Assembly (NCBI RefSeq): GCF_001937065.1
Contig: NZ_MOWR01000002.1
Location: 124,001-188,000 of the forward strand
Direction of reading: 5' to 3'
Length of the DNA: 64,000 bases
Source: Streptococcus sp. 'caviae'
GTDB lineage: Bacteria; Bacillota; Bacilli; Lactobacillales; Streptococcaceae
Made by a program: the position numbers and the translations under genes. The notes below the pieces were generated by a model that saw only the letters and a list, made by a program, of their open reading frames with translations, did not search any database and was not told where the DNA came from. Shown here piece after piece: positions 1-6,876 of this stretch; the first letter of the stretch is position 1; each line of letters opens with the position of its first letter.

Positions 1-468
1 ATTGAAAATGCCGGAGAAATTCTGCAGGAAGCGGTTAGGACAAATGACGGCGACTCTTTGTATAAAGAGGACCGCATTGAAGATTTGGCTCAGCACTTCA
101 ATCTTCCTAAGGAAACCTTTATTGACACCATGAAGCGTTACAACAGCTATTGCCATCAAGGCAAGGATGAAGAATTCAACAAAGATGCAGATATGCTGAT
201 TCCGATTGAAGAAGGACCGTTTTACATTGCCCGGCTTGATCCGTCAAATCTGATTGGTATCGGCGGTGTCGGTTCCAACCGAAAATTTGAAGTCATTGAT
301 GATCATTTTGATAAAATTCCTGGCCTTTACATCTCAGGAATGGACAGCACCATGCAGTACCGAAACGTTTACACAATAACTTTGGGCGGTTCAGCCTGCG
401 CTCACAATGTCAATTCGGGCCGCCATGCTGCCATGAATGCTAAAGATTATATCAGCAAGGAATTGTAG
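1..468 (+). CDS. FAD-dependent fumarate reductase-type flavoprotein, C-terminal part (5' end outside window)
   Basis: The reading frame is open from base 1, so only the last 155 codons are present. They match the C-terminal FAD-binding_2 region of fumarate/urocanate-reductase-type flavoproteins. Visible landmarks are the IPGLYISGMDS segment and the closing motif NVNSGRHAAMNA that contacts FAD. The paralogue at 2940-4682 has the corresponding IPGLYSAGSDA and AVNSGRMAGQ. These enzymes reduce the C=C bond of an alpha,beta-unsaturated acid in the cytoplasm. The substrate cannot be read from this fragment. A hairpin terminator follows at about 486-515, so the gene ends its transcript here. Confidence 0.85.
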   Translation: MENAGEILQEAVRTNDGDSLYKEDRIEDLAQHFNLPKETFIDTMKRYNSYCHQGKDEEFNKDADMLIPIEEGPFYIARLDPSNLIGIGGVGSNRKFEVIDDHFDKIPGLYISGMDSTMQYRNVYTITLGGSACAHNVNSGRHAAMNAKDYISKEL

Positions 469-485
469 AAGCTAAGAAAAAGGAG

Positions 486-515
486 AGAGGCCGAAATAAC
501 AATTCTGCCTCTTTT
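486..515 (+). terminator. Rho-independent terminator after the partial flavoprotein gene
   Basis: The arms AGAGGC (486-491) and GCCTCT (507-512) are followed by a T run. The stem is short. The surrounding bases also resemble the intergenic repeat family seen near 13.9 kb and 61.1 kb, so the stem may belong to that repeat. Confidence 0.5.
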
Positions 516-678
516 CGACTAGGCTAGGACCAGCGGCGGAGATGACTAAGACTCTTTGAAAATCAAAATACCAGGTCGTTGCGCTGATGCTGCTAGTTAT
601 TACTAGAAGGTGGGACTGTAAGATCGCTTTCTGCGAAATCACAATTAAGCATTGTTTTCATTTTTAGTTTTGGGGGTT

Positions 679-1545
679 ATGATGAAAAAAAGTCACAAGG
701 TTCACACTGTCCTGAGGCTGAGCTTCTTAATAATTGGCTTACAGTTATTAAGTGTGGCAGTCAGCATCAATTTTGGACGAACGGTGAACACTCAAAGAAT
801 ACTGTTTATTTGTCTTTTTATTTTGGTATGGGTTTTTATGATAGTCCTCTTGCGGAAATATCCAAAGCTCATTGCGACAAAAACATTTATTGCAGTTACT
901 GTACTCGTTTATGCCATGGTTTACGGCAGTCTGTTTATGAACATGAAGAAGTCTGACTTGTCAGCCCAACCTATCCAAGGCAATAATCAGGCAACAATGA
1001 CTTATACCAAAGACTTTTTTGCCAAAGGCTATCCTACGCTGGAAGATGTTCTCAAAAAAGTAAAGGTGTCTTCGGGCAGTTACAAAGAAATCTACCGTTT
1101 TGAAAACAAAGATTCAGCCTGTGTCATATTCTACGCTCCTGCTCCAAAATCGGTTAAAAAGGACTCCTATCAGGCAAAGAATAAGTTCTATTTATGCCCG
1201 AAATTGGAAAGCATCGAAATGTATAAAAAGAATGGAAAATATTACTATATTGGGAAGAGAAATCTGATGTGCGCCTTTTCTAAGGACCGCTCCGATGAAA
1301 AGACACTGCGGTCAGATTTGCAGGAATCTCTGAAAAAGAAGGGGACATTTCCCGAATTTAAATCGGTTTATGCCTGGGGCTGCTCTGCTTATCCGAATAT
1401 GGAAAAGGTTTCGGTAGCAGGAAAAAAATGCAGGAAGGTCATTCCGCTGACTATGAATGATGGAAGCCGTCTCTATTTTTGGCTGATTGATGACATCAGT
1501 GTTAAGACCAAACCGGCTTCCGTGGCTATTCGGGGTATGAATTAA
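679..1545 (+). CDS. Unknown membrane-anchored protein
   Basis: I do not recognise this protein. From the ATG at 679 it has 288 residues. The N-terminal 90 residues hold three hydrophobic segments (roughly residues 11-32, 40-57 and 70-87). They are followed by a lysine-rich soluble domain of about 190 residues with several tyrosines and four cysteines, probably on one face of the membrane. An upstream TTG at 652 is in frame, but the ATG pair at 679/682 behind TGGGGGTT is a better start. It stands alone between the flavoprotein fragment and the bacteriocin locus, and a strong hairpin follows at 1719-1753. A role in bacteriocin immunity is possible from position only. Confidence 0.6.
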   Translation: MMKKSHKVHTVLRLSFLIIGLQLLSVAVSINFGRTVNTQRILFICLFILVWVFMIVLLRKYPKLIATKTFIAVTVLVYAMVYGSLFMNMKKSDLSAQPIQGNNQATMTYTKDFFAKGYPTLEDVLKKVKVSSGSYKEIYRFENKDSACVIFYAPAPKSVKKDSYQAKNKFYLCPKLESIEMYKKNGKYYYIGKRNLMCAFSKDRSDEKTLRSDLQESLKKKGTFPEFKSVYAWGCSAYPNMEKVSVAGKKCRKVIPLTMNDGSRLYFWLIDDISVKTKPASVAIRGMN

Positions 1546-1718
1546 GCTGTTTATGTAAAATTATCATAACTCCCCAACATCTGCATAAACACTGCCTATC
1601 AAGGATAAAAGCAGTTAAGGGACTGCTAATTGACTGCCTATAATGAGCTTTGGCGGACGATTGGCACTGAAAGGCGAAGAGTAAAAAGACACTTCCAATG
1701 CAAATTAACTGTTCACAG

Positions 1719-1753
1719 AAACAGGCACTCCAAAAATGAAGTGCCTGTTTTTT
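1719..1753 (+). terminator. Rho-independent terminator
   Basis: AACAGGCACT (1720-1729) pairs with AGTGCCTGTT (1740-1749) and is followed by a six-base T run. It lies 175 bases after the membrane-protein gene ending at 1545 and would end that transcript. Confidence 0.75.
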
Positions 1754-1852
1754 ATCTAATGTTGGAAGGTTGGGATTATCATGAAAAAAGAGAACAGCCT
1801 GAGGATGTTGAAGCGCTGAAGAAATTTCTTGAAAACAAGGGGAGAATAGAAA

Positions 1853-1893
1853 AAAAGACAGGACCAATCGGGGTCCTGTCTGGCTTAGTTTTT
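1853..1893 (-). terminator. Bidirectional terminator closing the bacteriocin transcript
   Basis: GACAGGACC (1857-1865) pairs perfectly with GGTCCTGTC (1872-1880). Read on the minus strand, the stem is followed at once by seven T residues, the ideal layout for ending the bacteriocin operon whose last stop is at 1963. A T run also follows on the plus strand at 1888-1893. The rest of 1546-1962 shows no credible gene. Confidence 0.75.
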
Positions 1894-1962
1894 TATTACC
1901 CATTGTACTTGACAAAGTGTGCCCAAATAACTGATATTATTGTCAGTTATTCTTCACAGAAA

Positions 1963-2136
1963 TTATAACCAGGAAATAGGGGTGTGAATAGAATATCCAG
2001 CAAATCCGGCTAAAAGTCCGCCAATTATGGCGCCGCCGATTGTCATCATCCAGCTGCCTGAAAAACTATAGCATAGCAGACCAAGTCCTAATGCTCCAAA
2101 AACTAGTCCAATCAATCCTAAAATTACAGATTGCAT
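1963..2136 (-). CDS. Small hydrophobic bacteriocin-associated peptide (second peptide or immunity protein)
   Basis: This is a 57-residue, strongly hydrophobic peptide with two membrane-spanning stretches and Gly-rich helix-packing motifs. The start at 2136 is preferred because GGAG lies nine bases upstream; an ATG at 2145 abuts that site. It has no double-glycine leader. Its last 24 residues (GGAIIGG ... TPISWL) align with the end of the bacteriocin precursor just upstream (GGAISGA ... TPISPV), with 12 identities. It is co-oriented 20 bases behind that gene. It could be a leaderless partner peptide or an immunity peptide derived from the same ancestor; the sequence does not decide. Confidence 0.6.
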   Translation of the reverse strand: MQSVILGLIGLVFGALGLGLLCYSFSGSWMMTIGGAIIGGLLAGFAGYSIHTPISWL

Positions 2137-2156
2137 TCTGATCATCTCCGATCCAA

Positions 2157-2408
2157 TTAAACTGGTGAAATAGGAGTTGTGATTGCCAATCCTCCTAAGC
2201 CGCCGGCAACCGCACCGCTAATGGCACCGCCCCAAACACCTGTAGCATCGGCACCAGAGCCTGCGGCGAGCAAACCACCGCCAAGTCCGCCAAGTATTGC
2301 ACCGGCAGCTCCAAGAACCCAGCCTCCACCTTCAACACTCTCAAGGTAATCATTTCCTGCTGTTTCAAAGTTATCAAAGGCTACTGTGTCTAATGTTGCT
2401 GTGTTCAT
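2157..2408 (-). CDS. Class II bacteriocin precursor with double-glycine leader
   Basis: The 83-residue product starts with a 28-residue leader whose end, YLESVEGG, is a typical double-glycine processing site for a ComA/PCAT-type peptidase transporter. Cleavage would release a 55-residue peptide starting at Gly29. The mature part is almost all Gly, Ala, Leu and Ile, with many GxxxG helix-contact motifs and no cysteine, as in two-peptide (class IIb) and Blp-type streptococcal bacteriocins. A good ribosome site (AAAGGAG) precedes the ATG. The small hydrophobic peptide downstream is its likely partner or immunity factor. No dedicated transporter is in the window, so export must use one encoded elsewhere. 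Confidence 0.8.
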   Translation of the reverse strand: MNTATLDTVAFDNFETAGNDYLESVEGGGWVLGAAGAILGGLGGGLLAAGSGADATGVWGGAISGAVAGGLGGLAITTPISPV

Positions 2409-2697
2409 AAAAATTCTCCTTTAATTTTCATTTTTGTATTTGCCGCCTTTATTTCAGCTGACGGTGATTACTTTAGCAGAATTATTTTCAGTCGGCAATG
2501 GCTTTAAGAATTTTTTAATAAAATAAAAATAGCAATGATATAATGATATTATATTGTAAAGATTATTCTGATAATTCACAGCAAATCGCAGTCATCATTA
2601 CTCTTGTTCCCCCAAAAAACTTCAGATGAAGGAGCAGTACAGCCTTTAGAAACTGTTTTTAGGTGGCAATTATTAAGGCGACTGCAAAAAATGATTT

Positions 2698-2763
2698 AAA
2701 AGCTGTTTGGAAAGAATCACAGAAGACTTGTCTCCACGAAAAGACTATTTCAAACAGCTTTTC
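2698..2763 (+). terminator. Strong hairpin with T run, no gene immediately upstream
   Basis: AAAAGCTGTTTG at about 2698-2709 pairs with CAAACAGCTTTT ending at 2762. The stem is about 15 bp with a loop of roughly 35 bases and ends in T residues. No coding gene precedes it on the plus strand, so it either ends a short RNA started near 2550 or isolates the flavoprotein gene from upstream transcription. Confidence 0.55.
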
Positions 2764-2822
2764 AGATCGGAAAAACATAAGGGCATTTTCTAAGAAATTG
2801 GAGATATGCTTTTGTTAAAAAG

Positions 2823-2868
2823 ATACAAAAAAATTTGTATTACTGCTGTAATTTTATTAGAAATTACA
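2823..2868. promoter_or_regulatory. Two adjacent perfect inverted repeats upstream of the flavoprotein gene
   Basis: ATACAAA (2823-2829) and TTTGTAT (2834-2840) form a 7-4-7 palindrome. TGTAATTT (2847-2854) and AAATTACA (2861-2868) form an 8-6-8 palindrome. They lie 70-115 bases before the start codon at 2940 and have no terminator T run, so they look like regulator-binding sites. The word TTGTA recurs in the palindrome at the PucR gene start (6349-6364). Confidence 0.45.
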
Positions 2869-2939
2869 AAAGAATTATTTTTCCTCTGTGATATGATGGC
2901 ATTGACTAAAAGAATTTATTTGATGCAGGAGGAAGAGCA

Positions 2940-4682
2940 ATGTCTGTATTAAAAGATGGTAAGTATAAGGGATGCGGTCAAGGACAGCACGGAGACTATG
3001 ATGTTGAAGTAGAAATCTTTGATCATAAAATTAAGGAAGTTAGGGTTTTAGGGGATCATGGATCACCTGCCTATCCGGACAACGCAGCCGGCACTATTCC
3101 AGGGCGTATTGTTGCCAGCCAGTCAGCAGAAGTAGATGCTGTCAGCGGCGCAACCGTGTCTTCGCATGCTATTATGGATGCGGTTAAAGATGCCCTGAAA
3201 AAAGCAGGCTTGGAAGAAAATCTGGATTTGTCTGACAGAGATATTAGCGTGGATGTTGCTGTTGTTGCCGCAGGCCCTGCAGGTCTGGCTGCAGCCGTTG
3301 CCGCTGCGGAAGGGGGCTTATCGGTTGCTGTTTTTGAAAAACAAGGAATGACAGGCGGTACAGCCAACATGGGAATGGGACCGCTGGGGATCGATACTAA
3401 AATTCAAAAATCGATGTTTAATGACATTTCTGTCAAGGAAGCCTTGACCAAACAAATGGAATACACCCACTACCGTGTGGACAGTGATTTAGTGGAGACT
3501 TATTTCAGCTTATCCAGTGATACCATTGACTGGCTGCAAAAGATGGGGGTCAAATTTGCCGGTGCCTTCCGCTATTTCAAGGAATCAGAAGCCACTTGGC
3601 ATATTGTTGACAATGACGGTAAAATTGGTCCTGGTGCTGCAGCGCCGATGAATAAGGCCTTGACAGCGCGTGCCAAGGAACTGGGAATAAGCTTCTATCT
3701 TAATACGCCAGTGGATGATTTGCTGCTTGAAAATGGTAACGTTACAGGCCTAGAGGCAAGGAGTAAGGACGGTCAGAAAATCACTGCTCATGCTAAAGCC
3801 GTTGTCGTGGCAACAGGTGGTTTTGGCTCCAATCCTCAGATGATTGAAGAGGAATTCGGCTACAAATTAAATGAAAACTTCTATACGTTTAATGTTCCCG
3901 GTATCACGGGTGAAGGGCTTAAAATGATGTGGAAGGCTGGTGCTCAAAAATTTGGTCTGGCTTCTGAAATCATTTTTGTGCTGCCGCATAACTTGGAATA
4001 CATGATTGCAGACGGTGTTCTTCGCCAGCCTAATCTTTTGATCAATCAGCGCGGTGAGCGTTTTATGAATGAAGGCTTGATGGGCAATACGACCTTTGCA
4101 GGCAATGCTATTAATTTGCAGCCCGGTCATTATGCTTACTGTATTATGGACCGAAAAATTCTGAAAAACTATCAGGAAAAAGGTCCGGATATTGTTGATT
4201 TGGTGCATCCTGTTCAGGGCTTTCATATGATTGATCAAGACATTGCTAAGGCCAAAGAAAATGGCTATGAAGCTATTATCACTGCTGATAATCTTGCAGA
4301 ACTTGCTGACAAACTGACTATTCCGCTCGATAAACTTCAAGAGACAGTAGATAACTACAACCGTTACTGTGCTCAGGGCGTAGATGAAAAATTCTTCAAA
4401 GATGAAAAATTCCTGCATCCTTTAACAGGTGAAGGCGGTTATCTGGTAGGTAAATATTACGTTGGTGCCTATGGCACCATGGGCGGTGTGCGCATCAATG
4501 CCCGCTGCCAGGTCTTGGGAGAAGATGACCAAGTCATTCCAGGACTTTACAGTGCGGGTTCAGATGCCAACACCATTTATGGAGACAGCTATAACTTTAC
4601 ACTCCCGGGCAATTCGATGGGCTTTGCGGTTAACTCAGGCCGCATGGCAGGACAGGCACTGGCCGAGCTTTTAAAACAATAA
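2940..4682 (+). CDS. FMN-binding/FAD-dependent reductase (fumarate/urocanate reductase type)
   Basis: This 580-residue cytoplasmic flavoprotein has an N-terminal FMN-binding domain (about residues 1-85), then a FAD_binding_2 reductase core (about 104-580). The DAVSGAT motif (66-72) matches the site where the ApbE flavin transferase attaches FMN to Thr72. The dinucleotide loop reads VVAAGPAG, so the first Gly of GxGxxG is Ala110. The FAD tail motif AVNSGRMAGQ is present. There is no signal peptide or cytochrome domain. Such proteins reduce acrylate-type acids using NAD(P)H or a flavin donor. It starts at an ATG behind GGAGGAAG and ends in a strong terminator. Its neighbour, the acyl-cleavage operon, makes an unsaturated acid or enoyl intermediate a reasonable but unproven substrate. 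Confidence 0.85.
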   Translation: MSVLKDGKYKGCGQGQHGDYDVEVEIFDHKIKEVRVLGDHGSPAYPDNAAGTIPGRIVASQSAEVDAVSGATVSSHAIMDAVKDALKKAGLEENLDLSDRDISVDVAVVAAGPAGLAAAVAAAEGGLSVAVFEKQGMTGGTANMGMGPLGIDTKIQKSMFNDISVKEALTKQMEYTHYRVDSDLVETYFSLSSDTIDWLQKMGVKFAGAFRYFKESEATWHIVDNDGKIGPGAAAPMNKALTARAKELGISFYLNTPVDDLLLENGNVTGLEARSKDGQKITAHAKAVVVATGGFGSNPQMIEEEFGYKLNENFYTFNVPGITGEGLKMMWKAGAQKFGLASEIIFVLPHNLEYMIADGVLRQPNLLINQRGERFMNEGLMGNTTFAGNAINLQPGHYAYCIMDRKILKNYQEKGPDIVDLVHPVQGFHMIDQDIAKAKENGYEAIITADNLAELADKLTIPLDKLQETVDNYNRYCAQGVDEKFFKDEKFLHPLTGEGGYLVGKYYVGAYGTMGGVRINARCQVLGEDDQVIPGLYSAGSDANTIYGDSYNFTLPGNSMGFAVNSGRMAGQALAELLKQ

Positions 4683-4687
4683 AAAAT

Positions 4688-4745
4688 TAAGGACAGACCT
4701 ATTGACTAGCAGTCAATCGTGTAGGCCTGCCCTATTTTTTATTTT
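4688..4745. terminator. Bidirectional terminator between flavoprotein and PucR genes
   Basis: A long interrupted stem contains TTGACT (4702-4707) and AGTCAA (4711-4716) around a three-base loop, with outer arms CAGACCTA and TAGGCCTG. A plus-strand T-rich run follows. It separates the convergent genes ending at 4682 and 4745. Confidence 0.7.
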
Positions 4746-6337
4746 TATAAATAATTTAAATCATTTTTAAGGATCCAGTCCTGATTGCTGATATCTCCGA
4801 CTTGAAAGAGCTGGACCAGTGAATCGTAGTAGGTTTTAAGAAGCAGCCAGTCCTTTAAATCATTTTGTAAAATTTTTTTAATTTGCTTGATCCTGTAACG
4901 AAGAGTATTGGCGTGAAGCCACATGCACTGAGCAATGGTGTCAATTTCCTGATTAAATAAAATGTAATAAGCCAAAGTCGCCAGCAGCTGACTGTTTTTG
5001 GCCTGATCATGTTCCAGCAGCTCTAAAATATCGGGATGGATAAAAGCAGGGTGGCTGGTTCGATGCAAATCAAGAGTAATGAGGCTGCTGAGGTAGCGGT
5101 AAGAAAAAAGGTGCCCCTGTAAATGATATTTCTGAACGATTTGATCTACCTGACTGGCCTGCTGAAACATTTGCCTAAACAATGTGAAGTCATAAAAGAT
5201 ATGGCTGGCTGACAGATGCAGGTTAGCCGTTTTACAAAACAGCAAGAGCTCTTCGGTGTTTTTTTGAAGGAAGTTTTTTTGATGTCCCGAAACCAAGAAG
5301 ACCAATTTATTTTCATAAAACATGTACAAGGCATTGGTTAACAGTTTTTGAAGCTGCTGGGCGATAACCAGACGGTTGGTTTCATTAGTCTTTTGATCAA
5401 TGAAAGAGACAACCAGAACGCGCTTGTAGTTGAGTATGTTTAATTTCATTTTTTCAATTTGCCGATTGGAAACGGCAATCTTAGCATCATGTCTGTCAAC
5501 CAAGGCCTGAAGAAAATAGGAATAGGAGGCTTCCTTATTCATCAAATAGTTACGGTCATGCGTAAAAGCAAGAGCCACTAAGCGCGAAAAGTGCATAAAA
5601 ACAATCATATCTTCGTCTGTTATGGGACGGTTTTGTTCAAAAATCATCAGGCGCCCCAGCACAGTCCCGTTGAGCCGAATAAAATCAACCAGAGTTCGGT
5701 GTTTTAAAATAGGATTTTCAAATAGATAGGGCTTGCCTGTTTCCTGCAGGATTTGATCGACTTTTAATTGTTTTAACTGTTCCAAATCAGTTTTTAGAAT
5801 ATGGCCGCGCTGTCTTTCCTGCTGAATGATGTCAATTTCATTTTTATCAGTCGGCGGAAAAGCAATATAGTTGCCCAAACTGTCTAAAATAAAGACAGGA
5901 TTGCCAAAGATGCGGCTGCCGATTTCAGCTAAATTTTGAAAATTAGCGCCGGAAAAAACGGCATGATAGGCTTCTTCAAGCCTTTCAAGCGCTACATAGT
6001 TAATGTGCAGCTGCTTTTTAATGATTTCTGTGACCTGCCTGAGGTTTTGATCATTTTCAACCAAAATAACAGTAGCCTTAGGAAAGTAGTGGCAGAGTGC
6101 AGCAAGAGTTTTTTCTTCGGGCTGCAGGCACAGTAAAGTGAGTTCTTCCTCTCTTACGGCTGCTGGTTGTTGAGAAAATGGTTCCCGAATAATATACAGT
6201 TTGCCGATGCAATGCTCGCTGAGGGCTTGTTCCCAGCCGCATTCGAGAAAATCTCTGATGTTAATTTGCAGATTGCCAAACTGGACGATATGGATATCTT
6301 CCTTGGTTAAGGCTGTAATAATGTTATCTAAACGCAT
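4745..6337 (-). CDS. PucR-family transcriptional regulator
   Basis: This 530-residue regulator carries the PucR C-terminal helix-turn-helix: the segment ending in IAQCMWLHANTLRYRIKQIKK near the C terminus has the diagnostic NTLRYR motif. The middle third resembles the CdaR/GGDEF-like domain of the family, and the N-terminal part is a ligand-sensing region. The family usually activates catabolic operons when it binds a substrate. The ATG at 6337 is preferred over the GTG at 6346 because AAAGGTG lies seven bases upstream. It is divergent from the six-gene acyl-cleavage operon and is the obvious candidate for its control and that of the flavoprotein. A palindrome at 6349-6364 lies over its own start region. 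Confidence 0.85.
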   Translation of the reverse strand: MRLDNIITALTKEDIHIVQFGNLQINIRDFLECGWEQALSEHCIGKLYIIREPFSQQPAAVREEELTLLCLQPEEKTLAALCHYFPKATVILVENDQNLRQVTEIIKKQLHINYVALERLEEAYHAVFSGANFQNLAEIGSRIFGNPVFILDSLGNYIAFPPTDKNEIDIIQQERQRGHILKTDLEQLKQLKVDQILQETGKPYLFENPILKHRTLVDFIRLNGTVLGRLMIFEQNRPITDEDMIVFMHFSRLVALAFTHDRNYLMNKEASYSYFLQALVDRHDAKIAVSNRQIEKMKLNILNYKRVLVVSFIDQKTNETNRLVIAQQLQKLLTNALYMFYENKLVFLVSGHQKNFLQKNTEELLLFCKTANLHLSASHIFYDFTLFRQMFQQASQVDQIVQKYHLQGHLFSYRYLSSLITLDLHRTSHPAFIHPDILELLEHDQAKNSQLLATLAYYILFNQEIDTIAQCMWLHANTLRYRIKQIKKILQNDLKDWLLLKTYYDSLVQLFQVGDISNQDWILKNDLNYL

Positions 6338-6348
6338 GACCGTCACCT

Positions 6349-6364
6349 TTGTAGTATTCTACAA
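6349..6364. promoter_or_regulatory. Palindromic operator in the divergent PucR/acyl-operon promoter region
   Basis: TTGTAG-TATT-CTACAA is a perfect 6-4-6 inverted repeat just upstream of the regulator start. It is placed for autoregulation and possibly for control of the operon starting at 6459. The assignment to the PucR protein is inference. Confidence 0.5.
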
Positions 6365-6458
6365 GAATTATAACATCTTTTTTAATATTTTCGTAAGATG
6401 ATACTAAATAATTATAAAACAGAAGACTTATAATCAAACTATGAAGGGGAGGGATGAG

Positions 6459-6863
6459 ATGGCAAAACTTAAATTTAACATTGCGATGAATGCCGCTGTA
6501 TCTGTTGCTTTGAGTATGGTTTCGCTGATTCTTTTAAAACAATTGCCGGGAATTTTTAATTTTGTCATTCCAACCATTGAAGGCTTTGCGATTGCTATGT
6601 TTCTGACCAGCTTTCTGCCTTTGGACAGTTGGGGAAAAGAAATCGCTAAGAAAATAAAACTGCCAGAGATGGCGGGGGCATTAATCCTGATTGCCTTGGT
6701 TAATGTGACTTCTATTACTTTTATCTTAAATTGGCAAAGCCATTCCTTAAGTCAGGAGGCAATCATCATATGGCTCAAAGGCCTGCCCGTTTTTTACCTG
6801 ACCGCCATTATCGTTTCGATGATAACGGCTAAATGGTATCTGAGAAAACAAAAAAATAATTAA
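6459..6863 (+). CDS. Small integral membrane protein, DUF2798-like, first gene of the acyl-cleavage operon
   Basis: This 134-residue protein has four hydrophobic segments (about residues 9-27, 34-54, 72-92 and 107-127) separated by short polar loops. It resembles DUF2798-type membrane proteins; that assignment is from pattern only. The ATG at 6459 is chosen because GGGGAGGG lies six bases upstream; an in-frame ATG at 6441 precedes that site. It leads the operon, 13 bases before the thiolase-like gene. A role in uptake of the pathway substrate or export of a product acid is suggested only by position. Confidence 0.65.
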   Translation: MAKLKFNIAMNAAVSVALSMVSLILLKQLPGIFNFVIPTIEGFAIAMFLTSFLPLDSWGKEIAKKIKLPEMAGALILIALVNVTSITFILNWQSHSLSQEAIIIWLKGLPVFYLTAIIVSMITAKWYLRKQKNN

Positions 6864-6876
6864 AAGAGGTAAGATT

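Larger units (their letters stand above)
2409..2939. other. Long intergenic region between bacteriocin and flavoprotein genes
   Basis: No convincing gene is present. The region holds the minus-strand bacteriocin promoter with a TATAAT-type box near 2550, a plus-strand TATAAT at 2539-2544, a strong terminator-like hairpin at 2698-2763 and two perfect inverted repeats at 2823-2868 just upstream of the flavoprotein gene. A short untranslated transcript from about 2550 to 2763 is possible. Confidence 0.45.

Noticed and set aside
1781-1819. Twelve-residue frame starting MKKENSLRMLKR behind GGAAGG
   Set aside because: Too short to judge, spacing to the ribosome site is long, and it lies between two terminators with no promoter seen.
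1630-1968. Open frame of 112 codons on the plus strand after the membrane-protein gene
   Set aside because: It spans two strong terminator hairpins and runs into the 3' end of the bacteriocin locus. The amino-acid content is not protein-like and no ribosome site fits.
2449-2560. ComE-type direct repeats in the bacteriocin promoter
   Set aside because: Two TAAAG words can be found on the minus strand, but they are 31 bases apart and do not fit the two-turn spacing or the consensus of ComE sites.
3867-4418. Minus-strand frame of 183 codons inside the flavoprotein gene
   Set aside because: It is antisense to conserved FAD-domain codons and has no start signals or family match.
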